A stretch of DNA of 64,000 nucleotides from Microbacterium hydrocarbonoxydans (GCF_900105205.1 NZ_FNSQ01000005.1:2418001-2482000); one strand, 5' to 3'; numbered from the stretch's first letter, positions 42,471 to 52,864 are shown. Numbers and translations: made by a program. Notes: generated by a model from the sequence alone, not told the origin.

Positions 42471-42476
42471 TCCACC

Positions 42477-42482
42477 AGCCTA
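42477..42482 (-). promoter_or_regulatory. Putative leaderless -10 (TAGGCT) of pdtaS
   Basis: TAGGCT, then GGTGGA, then GTG on the minus strand. The next upstream gene on the same strand ends 12 bases away. Confidence 0.45.
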
Positions 42483-42494
42483 GAGTGCGTCACC

Positions 42495-42881
42495 TCAGAG
42501 AACGGCCAGCGACGTCGCACGCCAGCGACGGTCGAGCCCCTCCAGGCGGATGGCCACCGCCCTGGTGCGCCCGGGTCCCGCCACGACCACCACCGCTTCG
42601 ACCTTGCCGTCGACGGGCTCGGTCACCCTGGTCGACAGGATCTCGAATGTCGGCCGGGTGGGGGCGACGCCCCTGGCGCTGCGTGCTCGCGCCGAGAGAT
42701 TCGACCGCGTCACCAGAGTCCGGTATGCCTCCTCGCTGAACCAGCGAGCGAGCTGGTCGACTTCACGCACCCCTGCCAGCACTTCGAGCACCCCCTGGGT
42801 GAGACTGCGCAACAGCGGCTGAGGATCCGGCAGCTCGTCGCGGGGCGTCGGCTGCGGGGCGAAGTATTCGTGAAGCATCAT
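42495..42881 (-). CDS. Rv3235-family hypothetical protein
   Basis: 128 residues from the ATG at 42879-42881 (GGAGA 9 bases upstream). The pattern LLRSLTQGVLEVLAGVREVDQLARWFSEEAY, LVTRSNLSARARS and the closing AIRLEGLDRRWRATSLAVL match the actinobacterial Rv3235 family, which has no known function. The start could be the second of two consecutive ATG codons or a GTG 9 bases earlier. In mycobacteria the homologue is in the same neighbourhood as secA, as here. Confidence 0.82.
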   Translation of the reverse strand: MMLHEYFAPQPTPRDELPDPQPLLRSLTQGVLEVLAGVREVDQLARWFSEEAYRTLVTRSNLSARARSARGVAPTRPTFEILSTRVTEPVDGKVEAVVVVAGPGRTRAVAIRLEGLDRRWRATSLAVL

Positions 42882-42960
42882 CGGCGGCACTCTCCATCGG
42901 GGAAGACTGCGGCCAGTAGAGCATGGGGCCGGAAGGCATCCGGCCGGAATCCGCGAACCA

Positions 42961-42969
42961 TGTGGATAA
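42961..42969 (-). promoter_or_regulatory. Perfect DnaA-box 9-mer (TTATCCACA), copy 1
   Basis: TGTGGATAA on the plus strand, a perfect match to the E. coli consensus read on the minus strand. It starts 49 bases before the GTG of the gene at 43010. Confidence 0.6.
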
Positions 42970-42996
42970 CTCGTACATGACCGTTCCGTCGTCGCC

Positions 42997-43002
42997 TACG
43001 GT
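42997..43002 (+). promoter_or_regulatory. Putative leaderless -10 (TACGGT) of the gene at 43010
   Basis: TACGGT, then GGGGCGC, then GTG. This supports the GTG at 43010 over an upstream ATG at 42977. Confidence 0.5.
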
Positions 43003-43009
43003 GGGGCGC

Positions 43010-43615
43010 GTGCACTGGGACGGGCTGTTCGAAGACCTCGAAGGTCAGCTGGCTGCGGAGTGGGAGAGCGACCGCGCCGCCTTGGACGCGGAATCCGAGC
43101 GGCTCCGCATCTCGCGTCTGGAACTGCGCACCCGGCTGCGGATGCTGTGCTCAGCCGCGGCACCCGCGACGGTCGATCTGCCCGGCGGTCACCGCCTCCG
43201 GGCGCGCCTCCAGGCTCTCGGCGCCGACTGGATCGCCACCGTCGAGAGCGAGGGTTCGGGCTCTCGACCCTCGACACGGATCATCCCGCTCCACGCCCTA
43301 CGCGGGATCGAAGTCGATCACGGACTGCTGCTGTCCAGCCTCGAACAGGACCTCGCATCCCACCCCGTGCTCCGCGAACGCATGTCGCTCGGCTTCGTCC
43401 TGCGGGATCTTGCCCGTCGTCGGGTTCCGGTCAGGGTGATCAGCATCGAAGGCGTCGATCTGCACGGAACGGTCGACCGCGCTGGCGCCGACCACCTCGA
43501 CCTCGCTCTGCATGATCAGGGCGAGGCACGGGTGGCGGCCGCCGTGCGGGGCTTCCGCGTGATCCCCTTCCGTGCGCTGGCCTGTGTGCAGACTGCCGGC
43601 GATCAGATGCCGTGA
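43010..43615 (+). CDS. Hypothetical protein, no recognised family
   Basis: 201 residues from the GTG at 43010, which opens HWDGLFEDLEGQLAAEWESDRA. I do not recognise a family. The N-terminal third is acidic and helical, probably coiled coil (ESERLRISRLELRTRLRML). It is followed by a beta-rich part with GGHRLRARLQALGADWIATVE and two VI/IP strands (IPLHALRGIEV, VRGFRVIPFRALACVQT). The pattern recalls a small RNA- or DNA-binding domain with two repeats, but this is only an impression. A perfect DnaA box lies 49 bases upstream. The 3' end overlaps the convergent HTH gene by 13 bases. Confidence 0.75.
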   Translation: MHWDGLFEDLEGQLAAEWESDRAALDAESERLRISRLELRTRLRMLCSAAAPATVDLPGGHRLRARLQALGADWIATVESEGSGSRPSTRIIPLHALRGIEVDHGLLLSSLEQDLASHPVLRERMSLGFVLRDLARRRVPVRVISIEGVDLHGTVDRAGADHLDLALHDQGEARVAAAVRGFRVIPFRALACVQTAGDQMP

Positions 43616-43881
43616 CCCCGCTGACTCCCCCACACCTCGGGGAAGCTCGCCGCGTCCGCCTGATGCCACAGCGCCATCCGACGCGCTTCCTCGGACTGCT
43701 CCGCCAGGTACTCGGACAGGCTCGGCTCCTCGATGCGCCAGCGCGACGGGGAGCCCAGCTGGGATCCTCGCAGCCGTCCCGCGTACACGAGCTCGATGAC
43801 CTCATCGACCTCGATGCTCAAGAGCTCCGCGACCTGGGAGGGCGCGAGGAACCGCGGCGGGGGCGATGGGGAGGCGGACAT
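43603..43881 (-). CDS. Helix-turn-helix (excisionase/MerR-like) small protein
   Basis: 92 residues from the ATG at 43879-43881; an ATG 9 bases upstream is an alternative. FLAPSQVAELLSIEVDEVIELVYAGRLRGSQLGSPSRWRIEEPSLSEYLAEQ is the HTH_17 (MerR/excisionase-like) fold with its wing. A C-terminal helix follows (EEARRMALWHQADAA). Such small regulators include BldC-like proteins and phage excisionases, but there are no phage genes nearby, so a chromosomal BldC-like role is more likely. Confidence 0.85.
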   Translation of the reverse strand: MSASPSPPPRFLAPSQVAELLSIEVDEVIELVYAGRLRGSQLGSPSRWRIEEPSLSEYLAEQSEEARRMALWHQADAASFPEVWGSQRGHGI

Positions 43882-43931
43882 GATCCCCATTCTCCCCCGG
43901 CGCGGGAGGGCCGCCGCAACCAGCGATGCTC

Positions 43932-43940
43932 TGTGGATAA
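43932..43940 (-). promoter_or_regulatory. Perfect DnaA-box 9-mer (TTATCCACA), copy 2
   Basis: TGTGGATAA on the plus strand, starting 48 bases before the ATG of the SAF gene. The spacing to the start codon is one base different from copy 1. Confidence 0.6.
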
Positions 43941-43979
43941 CTCCCGGCCCCCGCGGCGAAACTCTGTGACCATGACGCC

Positions 43980-44600
43980 ATGAACAACTTCGCCCGATCT
44001 CGGCGTGCCTTCTGGGGCGACATCCGCTTCCTGATCGGTCTCGCGCTCGTCGCGCTGTCGATCGGCGGCGTCTGGGCTGTACTGTCCTCGTCCGGCACGA
44101 CGACGCCGGTGCTGCAGGCCGGACGGACGGTGGTCACCGGCGAGCCCCTCGTGTCCGGGGACTTCCGAACCGTCGAGGTGAACCTCGGCGCGGTCGCCGG
44201 CGAGTACCTCGAGCCCGGGGACCTGCGCCCCGGCCTGATCGCGTCGCGGACCGTGGCCGAGGGAGAGCTCGTCCCGCGGAGCGCCGCCGAACCCGCAGAC
44301 GCGCGCAGGTCGACCACTCTGGTGATCGAGAGCAGCACCGGCATCCCGAGCGACGTCGCGACCGGCAGCGTCGTGGAGCTCTGGCATGCTCCGGCCGTGG
44401 CGGACGGAGCGCCGGCAGAGCCGCCCAGGATCCTCGTCGCGGATGCGATCGTCGCGACGGTCACGAGGTCCGAGGGGATGCTCGCGGGCGACGCGACCGC
44501 CGTCGAGGTGGTGATCGATCGGGCGGACGTCGCGGAGGTCCTGGCAGCGATCACCGGCGGGTCCGTGCTCTCCGTCGTGCCGATCGGCGCCGGCTCGTGA
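43980..44600 (+). CDS. SAF-domain membrane protein (CpaB-like)
   Basis: 206 residues from the ATG at 43980. One transmembrane helix (DIRFLIGLALVALSIGGVWAVL, about 14-36) is followed by an SAF domain: VVTGEPLVSGDFRTVEVNL, LRPGLIASRTVAEGELVP and a later GDATAVEVVIDRADVAEVLAAI. SAF domains occur in CpaB/RcpC, the pilus-base protein of Flp/Tad systems. No Flp/Tad ATPase, prepilin or platform gene is adjacent, so this may be an orphan or act with the next gene. Stop overlaps that gene's start. Confidence 0.82.
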   Translation: MNNFARSRRAFWGDIRFLIGLALVALSIGGVWAVLSSSGTTTPVLQAGRTVVTGEPLVSGDFRTVEVNLGAVAGEYLEPGDLRPGLIASRTVAEGELVPRSAAEPADARRSTTLVIESSTGIPSDVATGSVVELWHAPAVADGAPAEPPRILVADAIVATVTRSEGMLAGDATAVEVVIDRADVAEVLAAITGGSVLSVVPIGAGS

Positions 44601-45862
44601 TCGCGGTGCTGCTCGCCGTCCCCCCGGTGCAGTCCGCACGGCTCGCCGCCGAGCTCGAGATGGAGGGCGTCCGGGTGGTGACTGCGGTGCAGCCCGACGC
44701 GATCCTCCCTCTCCCGCCGGACGTCGATGCCGTCGTCGTCTCTGCGGGACGCAGGACGCTCACCACCGAACTCATCGCCGCCTGTGATCGGGCCGGCGTC
44801 CGGATCGTCCCGCTCGGCGACACGGTCGGTCGCGCGGGACGCCGAGGGCTCCCGCCGGTGCTGCCCTCAGGGGCGCAGGGCTGGCAGGTCGTGGCCGCGC
44901 TCACCGCGGACATCCCGGAGCAGCCTGTGCCGACGGCGGCGCACCGCGTCACGGTCGTGTGGGGACCGTCGGGCTCTCCCGGTCGATCGACGGTGGCCAT
45001 CCAGCTCGCGGTGGAACTCGCGCGAGCGGGATGGCGGGCGGCTCTTGTGGATGCCGACACCGTGGCGCCCTCGCTCGCCCTGCTGCTCGGACTCAGCGAC
45101 GACGCGCCCGGAATCGCCGCCGCATGCCGACGCGCGGAGCGGGGCGGGCTCGATTCGGCCGAGCTCACCAGGCTCGCCTCAGCGCTGGAGACGAGCACAG
45201 GAGAGATCGCGGTACTCGGCGGTATCAATCGCCCAGGCAGGTGGCCCGAACTCGGGGCCGATCGGCTCCGCTCCGCACTGCAGGCCTGTCGTGGGTGGGC
45301 GCAGCAGACCGTGGTCGACGTCGCCAGTCCCTTCGGCGCAGACGACGAGGCGACCTACGACCTCGCGGGCCCGCGACGGCATGCCGCGACCACCGCTGCG
45401 CTGCAGGAGGCGGATGCCATCGTCGCAGTGGCATCCGCCGACCCGCTGGGCATCAGCCGCTTCGTCCGCGAGCATGCCGAGCTGCGGCGGCTCACCGCGC
45501 CGACGCCGATCAGAGTCGTGATCAACAGGGTCCGCCCTGGGCCGTTGGGTCTCGACGCCCGCGCGCAGATCCGGCGCACCCTCGAGCGGTTCTCCGGTGT
45601 GACGGACATCGCGTTCCTGCCCTGGGATCAGCGAGCTGCAGACGCGGCACTGCTGAACGCCCGCCCGATGGCCGACGTCACCCCCCGCTCGGCGCTTGTC
45701 GCCGCGGTACGTCGTCTGGCGGCGACGCACGCTCCCCCAGCGGCATCCGCGGTCACTGACGATAGCTCGAGAGGAAGTTCCCGAGTCGCTCGACGGCTTC
45801 TGCGAGCACCCGCGGCTCGGGGAGCGTCACGAGGCGCAGGTGGTCGGGGGTCGGCCAGTTGA
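44597..45862 (+). CDS. CpaE/MinD/ParA-like ATPase with deviant Walker A
   Basis: 421 residues, GTG start overlapping the SAF gene. An N-terminal receiver-like part (about 1-100) precedes a ParA/MinD fold. The deviant Walker A is GPSGSPGRST, where a standard site has KGGxGKT, so the signature lysine is absent. VDADTVAP (Walker A'), DVASPFGADD and VINRVRPGPLG are recognisable. CpaE-like proteins place pilus machinery at the pole. The last 37 codons lie inside the aminotransferase gene on the other strand and read as Arg/Ser/Gly-rich low complexity, which suggests a lost stop codon or a random extension. Confidence 0.8.
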   Translation: MIAVLLAVPPVQSARLAAELEMEGVRVVTAVQPDAILPLPPDVDAVVVSAGRRTLTTELIAACDRAGVRIVPLGDTVGRAGRRGLPPVLPSGAQGWQVVAALTADIPEQPVPTAAHRVTVVWGPSGSPGRSTVAIQLAVELARAGWRAALVDADTVAPSLALLLGLSDDAPGIAAACRRAERGGLDSAELTRLASALETSTGEIAVLGGINRPGRWPELGADRLRSALQACRGWAQQTVVDVASPFGADDEATYDLAGPRRHAATTAALQEADAIVAVASADPLGISRFVREHAELRRLTAPTPIRVVINRVRPGPLGLDARAQIRRTLERFSGVTDIAFLPWDQRAADAALLNARPMADVTPRSALVAAVRRLAATHAPPAASAVTDDSSRGSSRVARRLLRAPAARGASRGAGGRGSAS

Positions 45863-46979
45863 AGCCGGTGCCCTGCACGAGGAGGATGTGCTCGGAGACG
45901 AGCAGGTCGTAGACCAGCTTGGCGTCGTCTCTGATCTCGTGCACGTTCGGATCGAGTCGCGGGAACGCGTACAGCGCCCCCTCCGGCTTGACGCAGGAGA
46001 CGCCGGGGATGGACTCGAGCCCTTCCCAGGCGATGTCCCGCTGCTCGTGCAGGCGCCCGGTCGGCGCGATGAGCGCATCGATCGACTGCCCACCGCTGAG
46101 CGCCGCCTGCACCGCGTACTGCGCCGGTACGTTCGGGCACAGGCGTGTGGAGGCGAGCAGTGTGATCCCCTCGAGGAATCCCTTCGCGTGTCCTTGAGGC
46201 CCGGTGATGACGAGCCATCCCGAGCGGTAGCCCGCGACGCGATAGGTCTTGGAGAGCCCGTTGAACGTCAGGCACAGCAGGTCGGGGGCGAGCGTGGCGG
46301 TCGGGATGTGCACCGCATCGTCGAACAGGATGCGGTCGTAGATCTCGTCGGAGAGCAGGAGCAGCTGATGCTCCCTGGCGATCTGCACCATCCCCTCGAG
46401 GACCTTGCGGGAGTACACGACGCCCGTCGGGTTGTTGGGGTTGATGATCACGAGCGCCTTCGTGCGCGGCGTGATCTTCGAGCGGATGTCCTCGAGGTCG
46501 GGCTGCCAGCCGTCGTCCTCGTCGCAGAGGTAGTGCACGGGAGTCCCGCCGGCGAGGCTGGTCATCGCAGTCCACAGCGGGTAGTCCGGTGCAGGAATCA
46601 GGACCTCGTCGCCTTCGTCCAGGAGAGCCTGCATCGTCATCGTGATGAGTTCCGAGACGCCGTTGCCCAGGAAGACGTCCTCAGGATCGAAGCGAGGGAA
46701 CCCCGGGATCTCCTCATAGCGGCTGACTACGGCGCGCCGCGCCGAGATGATGCCCTTGCTGTCGCTGTAGCCGTGCGCAGTCGGCAGCGCCGCGAGCATG
46801 TCATGCACGATCTGGTGCGGCGCCTCGAACCCGAAGGTCGCCGGGTTCCCGGTGTTCAGCTTGAGGATCCGATGGCCCTCGGCCTCGAGCCGCGCCGCCT
46901 CGACGAGCGTGTTCCCACGGATCTCGTACAGGACGTTCTTGAGCTTCGACGACTGGTCGAAGTGGCGCATCGGTGTCAT
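45753..46979 (-). CDS. PLP-dependent aminotransferase, AlaA/AspC-like
   Basis: 408 residues from the ATG at 46977-46979. The fold-type I class II aminotransferase signatures are present: LNTGNPATFGF, YSDSKGIISARRAV, INPNNPTGVVYS, LLLSDEIYDRI and SKTYRVAGYRSGW with the PLP lysine. The FNGLSKTYRVAGYR segment and length are those of the alanine (AlaA/YfbQ) branch, so alanine/2-oxoglutarate transamination is likely but not certain. The 3' end overlaps the convergent ATPase gene by 110 bases. Confidence 0.9.
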   Translation of the reverse strand: MTPMRHFDQSSKLKNVLYEIRGNTLVEAARLEAEGHRILKLNTGNPATFGFEAPHQIVHDMLAALPTAHGYSDSKGIISARRAVVSRYEEIPGFPRFDPEDVFLGNGVSELITMTMQALLDEGDEVLIPAPDYPLWTAMTSLAGGTPVHYLCDEDDGWQPDLEDIRSKITPRTKALVIINPNNPTGVVYSRKVLEGMVQIAREHQLLLLSDEIYDRILFDDAVHIPTATLAPDLLCLTFNGLSKTYRVAGYRSGWLVITGPQGHAKGFLEGITLLASTRLCPNVPAQYAVQAALSGGQSIDALIAPTGRLHEQRDIAWEGLESIPGVSCVKPEGALYAFPRLDPNVHEIRDDAKLVYDLLVSEHILLVQGTGFNWPTPDHLRLVTLPEPRVLAEAVERLGNFLSSYRQ

Positions 46980-46985
46980 TGAGCA

Positions 46986-46991
46986 AGCCTA
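46986..46991 (-). promoter_or_regulatory. Putative leaderless -10 (TAGGCT) of the aminotransferase gene
   Basis: TAGGCT, then TGCTCA, then ATG on the minus strand. The spacer has no purine-rich ribosome site, so this is among the best leaderless candidates. Confidence 0.6.
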
Positions 46992-46999
46992 CAATGACG

Positions 47000-47037
47000 C
47001 GAAGAGGGGCCGATCCTCTCGGACCTGCCCCTCTTCG
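47000..47037 (-). terminator. Terminator after secA
   Basis: An 11-base stem CGAAGAGGGGC (47000-47010) with its complement at 47027-47037 and a 16-base loop. On the minus strand it starts 9 bases after the secA stop, and the aminotransferase -10 follows directly. Confidence 0.75.
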
Positions 47038-47046
47038 TCAGCGCTG

Positions 47047-49854
<2,808 letters not shown>

Positions 49855-49922
49855 AGATGTCATCTCCCTGTCGATGGGTCCGGGGGCGCCGCGTGTCGGG
49901 CGCGCACCAGGCATACGTTGTC

Positions 49923-49928
49923 ATGTTA
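49923..49928 (-). promoter_or_regulatory. Putative -10 (TAACAT) upstream of secA
   Basis: TAACAT on the minus strand would start a transcript near 49916, giving a leader of about 62 bases to the GTG. No clear -35 is visible. Confidence 0.3.
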
Positions 49929-49982
49929 CCTGTCCGTGACCTGCACGTCGTCTGCATGGCGTGCCGTCATGTCGTTTCCGGG

Positions 49983-49994
49983 TATGTATATATT
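49983..49994 (+). promoter_or_regulatory. AT-rich island upstream of the PadR gene: -10 and possible operator
   Basis: TATGTATATATT (49983-49994) stands out in this GC-rich sequence. TATATT at 49989-49994 could be the -10, giving a leader of about 20 bases with GGAGG near its end. The ATGT/ATAT dyad is also the type of site PadR proteins bind. Confidence 0.45.
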
Positions 49995-50019
49995 GGTCGA
50001 CGACCCCCGGAGGCCTCTC

Positions 50020-50622
50020 ATGTCGGTACGCCAGACCCTGCTCGCCATCCTCGCGCAGGGACCCTGTTACGGGTATCAGCTCCGGCACGAGTTCGACCGT
50101 CGCACCGGCTCGATCTGGCCGCTCAACGTCGGTCAGATCTACAACACGCTCGAGCGACTCGAACGCGACGGCCTGGTGGCGCGAGGCGCGACCGACGCGC
50201 ATGGACACGTCTACTGGGAGATCACCGACGCGGGAGCCGCTGACGTCGATCGGTGGCTGGTCTCCCCCGTCGAGCGGGGCCAGGCCACCAGGGACGAGCT
50301 GGCGATCAAGATCGCCGTGGCCGCCACCCTCCCCGGAGCAGACGCCGCGGAGGTCATCGACACCCAGCGCGCAGCGTCCTCTCGCCGCCTGGACGGGCTT
50401 CGAGAGGTGCGAGAGTCTCGCGAGGACGACAGCCCGCAGGGACTCGCCTGGTCGTTGGTCGTCGACTCGATGATCTTCGCCGCGGATGCCGAGCTGCGCT
50501 GGCTCGATCACGTGCGGACGAGACTCGCCCAGCATCCTCAGCACACGCTCGCCCTCGAGCTGACCGCCGACCGCCCGAAACGGGGACGGCCCGCTCGAGC
50601 GGCCGGACCGGCACTCGTCTGA
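50020..50622 (+). CDS. PadR family transcriptional regulator
   Basis: 200 residues from the ATG at 50020, with GGAGG 6 bases upstream. MSVRQTLLAILAQGPCYGYQLRHEFDRRTGSIWPLNVGQIYNTL is the PadR winged-helix, followed by LERDGLVARG, a YWEITDAG wing and a C-terminal dimer helix (ELRWLDHVRTRL). The PadR family usually represses an adjacent efflux gene, but no transporter is next to it here; it is divergent from secA and followed by the coiled-coil gene. The C-terminus is basic (PKRGRPARAAGP). Confidence 0.9.
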   Translation: MSVRQTLLAILAQGPCYGYQLRHEFDRRTGSIWPLNVGQIYNTLERLERDGLVARGATDAHGHVYWEITDAGAADVDRWLVSPVERGQATRDELAIKIAVAATLPGADAAEVIDTQRAASSRRLDGLREVRESREDDSPQGLAWSLVVDSMIFAADAELRWLDHVRTRLAQHPQHTLALELTADRPKRGRPARAAGPALV

Positions 50623-50699
50623 GTCGCGTTGCCAGTGTCCGCTCCGGCTCGGGCGTTCGCCTGAAGCGGATGCACAGCCAGCGCCACCACTCGGGAAAC

Positions 50700-50705
50700 T
50701 AGGAT
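50700..50705 (+). promoter_or_regulatory. Putative leaderless -10 (TAGGAT) of the gene at 50713
   Basis: TAGGAT, then CAGTCCT, then ATG. No Shine-Dalgarno sequence in the spacer. Confidence 0.55.
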
Positions 50706-50712
50706 CAGTCCT

Positions 50713-52050
50713 ATGGCTGGAATATGGGGCAGACGCAAGCGTGAACAGGAAGAACTGGCCGCACAGGATGCCGATCTGGCTCGGCGCGCCGAGCAGGCAC
50801 TCGTCTCGGCGGATGAGCGCATCAGGAGCACCTCCGATGAGCTTGCCTTCGCCGAGGCCGAGCTCGGCGAACAGCTCACGAAGGACCTGAAGAAGGCGCT
50901 CGCGGCCGTGCGCACCCATCTGCGCGAAGCGTTTCAGCTGCACCAGCTCAACCACGACGAGATCCCGGACACCGCCGAGGAGCTCCGCACCCGCAACGCG
51001 CGCATCATGCAGCTCTGCGACTGGGCGCAGGATCTGCTGGACGAGAAGACCTCCGATCTCGCCGCCTCGATCTCCAAGGTCCGCCGCGCGCCCGAGGTCA
51101 TCGCCCAGGTCCGGGCGGATGCCGAGGCGCTGAGCGCACGGATCCCCCAGACCAACGAGACCGTCGCGCGCCTCTCCGCCCGCTACTCGGACTCGGCGAT
51201 GCACCAGATCACCGCGAGCGCTGCGGAAGCGGAGCAGCTCATCGCCTTCGCCACGCACGGGGCATCGGTCTCCGAACGCCGTCGCGCCGCGAAGCAGAAC
51301 GAGGAGGCCAACCTCGCCCTCGAGACGGCGACCGAGGCGACGCGGCGCGCATCCGCCCTGCTCGATGCGGTCGAGGATTTCGAGATCGAGGCGCTGCGCG
51401 CGGAGTCGACGCTCGCCGAGGTCGTCGCCGACTCGCGAGGCGACCTGATCGCGGCCAGGAACGCCCCGCAGGTGCCCGCGGTCGCCGAGGCGGTCGCGGC
51501 GCTGCAGGGCGCCCTCAGCTCACTCTCCCCCGCCGGTTCGCCCGGCGACCCCTTCGCAGAGCTCTCGCGTCTGCGCCAAGCCAACACCGCCCTCGACGAG
51601 GCCATCGCACATGCGCGGCATCGCGCCGAGCACCCCCTGCCCAGCATCGCGCAGGTCCAGCATGCGATCGACGACGCCGATCGTCAGCTCGGAGTCGCGC
51701 GCGGGCTCATCGCCGGGCACCGCGGATGGATCGGCGCAGACGCGCGCACCCGTCTCGCGGAGGCCGAGCGGCTCAGGGTCGATCTGTCCGACCTGCTGCC
51801 GGCAGAGGAGACCCGCGACGAAGCACTCGCCAGCGCACGGCGTGTGGCGCATCTGGCGTCCGAGGCGCTGCAGCTCGCTCAGCGGGACATCGACTCGTCC
51901 CGCCCGCAGGATCAGGGCTGGGGCGGCGGCGACGGCTGGGGAGGCGGCGGCTGGAGCGGTGGCGGTCGACGCGGAGGCGGCGGCGACGTCGCGTCCGGCA
52001 TCCTCGGTGGACTCGTCATCGGCAGCATCCTGGACGGCATCTTCGACTGA
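50713..52050 (+). CDS. Coiled-coil protein, paralogue of the TPM protein tail without the TPM domain
   Basis: 445 residues. No signal peptide and no transmembrane helix; the start MAGIWGRRKREQEEL is basic. Long Ala/Glu-rich helices, probably coiled coil, cover about 10-390, and the C-terminal 60 residues are Gly/Trp/Ser-rich (GWGGGDGWGGGGW). It aligns with the C-terminal half of the protein at 708-2747: ALVSADERIRSTSDELAFA pairs with ALVQADDAITSSREELGFA, and LREAFQLHQ with MSEAFDLRQ; both end in a G-rich stretch with ILGG. Function unknown. It is separate from the TPM/PspA locus by 48 kb. Confidence 0.82.
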   Translation: MAGIWGRRKREQEELAAQDADLARRAEQALVSADERIRSTSDELAFAEAELGEQLTKDLKKALAAVRTHLREAFQLHQLNHDEIPDTAEELRTRNARIMQLCDWAQDLLDEKTSDLAASISKVRRAPEVIAQVRADAEALSARIPQTNETVARLSARYSDSAMHQITASAAEAEQLIAFATHGASVSERRRAAKQNEEANLALETATEATRRASALLDAVEDFEIEALRAESTLAEVVADSRGDLIAARNAPQVPAVAEAVAALQGALSSLSPAGSPGDPFAELSRLRQANTALDEAIAHARHRAEHPLPSIAQVQHAIDDADRQLGVARGLIAGHRGWIGADARTRLAEAERLRVDLSDLLPAEETRDEALASARRVAHLASEALQLAQRDIDSSRPQDQGWGGGDGWGGGGWSGGGRRGGGGDVASGILGGLVIGSILDGIFD

Positions 52051-52068
52051 GCGGGTCCGGCGCACACG

Positions 52069-52106
52069 CCAGAACGGCCCGGCCCCTCGGGGCCGGGCCG
52101 TTCTGG
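52069..52106. terminator. Terminator between the coiled-coil gene and hpf
   Basis: An 18-base GC-rich stem (52069-52086 with 52089-52106, starting CCAGAACGGCCC). The central two bases make it an essentially continuous palindrome. It separates convergent genes. Confidence 0.85.
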
Positions 52107-52113
52107 TGTCAGC

Positions 52114-52770
52114 TCACGAGGCGAGCGCCTCGGAAGGTGGGGCCTGCGTCTCGAGCGCGATCACACCGTAGTCCCAGCCCTTGCGTCGGTAGACGACGCT
52201 CGGGTGGTCGGTGCGCACATCGACGAACAGGAAGAAGTCGTGACCGACGAGCTCCATGCGGTCGACGGCCTCTTCGACGGTCATCCACTCCGCACCGAAG
52301 TTCTTGGTGCGGATGACGACCGGGGAGTAGACCTCGTCCTCGTCGTTCTGGATCGGCACGGCGCCCGTCGCGACTGCGCGAAGGACGTCTACGGATGCCG
52401 GCTGGACGTCGATGCCCTCGAGGGCACCGCTCTCCTTCTCGAAGTGCGCACCCCGGGGGTGCTGCCGTCCGTCGACCCGCTTCTCCTTGGCCCGGCGGAG
52501 CTGCTCGGCCATCTTGTCGACCGCGAGGTCGAGGGCGACGAACTTGTCGCCGTCCGTGGCCTCCGCTCGGACGACCGGTCCTTTGCTGACGAGCGTCAGC
52601 TCCACGGTCTCATCCGGAACGCGGCCGTTTCGGTACACCCGGTGGGTGACCTTCACATCCAATCGCTGCGCGCGTGACGCGAACGTCTGGATCTTGGCGA
52701 TCTTCTCTTCGACAACGGTTCGGAAGCGATCGGTGATACCCACCCCGACGCCAACGATGCTCGTTTCCAT
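52114..52770 (-). CDS. hpf: Ribosome hibernation-promoting factor, long form
   Basis: 218 residues from the ATG at 52768-52770, with AAGGAGG upstream. The S30AE domain (VGVGITDRFRTVVEEKIAKIQTF, DVKVTHRVYRNGR, DLAVDKMAEQLRRAKEKR) covers 1-100. A linker leads to the C-terminal dimerisation domain (SPVVIRTKNFGAEWMTVEEAVDRMELVGHDFFLFVD), so it is the long form that forms 100S ribosome dimers. The order secA, hpf, comF follows the conserved actinobacterial arrangement. Confidence 0.95.
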   Translation of the reverse strand: METSIVGVGVGITDRFRTVVEEKIAKIQTFASRAQRLDVKVTHRVYRNGRVPDETVELTLVSKGPVVRAEATDGDKFVALDLAVDKMAEQLRRAKEKRVDGRQHPRGAHFEKESGALEGIDVQPASVDVLRAVATGAVPIQNDEDEVYSPVVIRTKNFGAEWMTVEEAVDRMELVGHDFFLFVDVRTDHPSVVYRRKGWDYGVIALETQAPPSEALAS

Positions 52771-52864
52771 TGCTGCCTCCTTGTCCCGGTCCTCCCGGCC
52801 AAGGGCGGACCGTGGTCGCCTTGTGACCCCCCACGGTAGTCCGCCTGCCGACGGATGTCACGGG

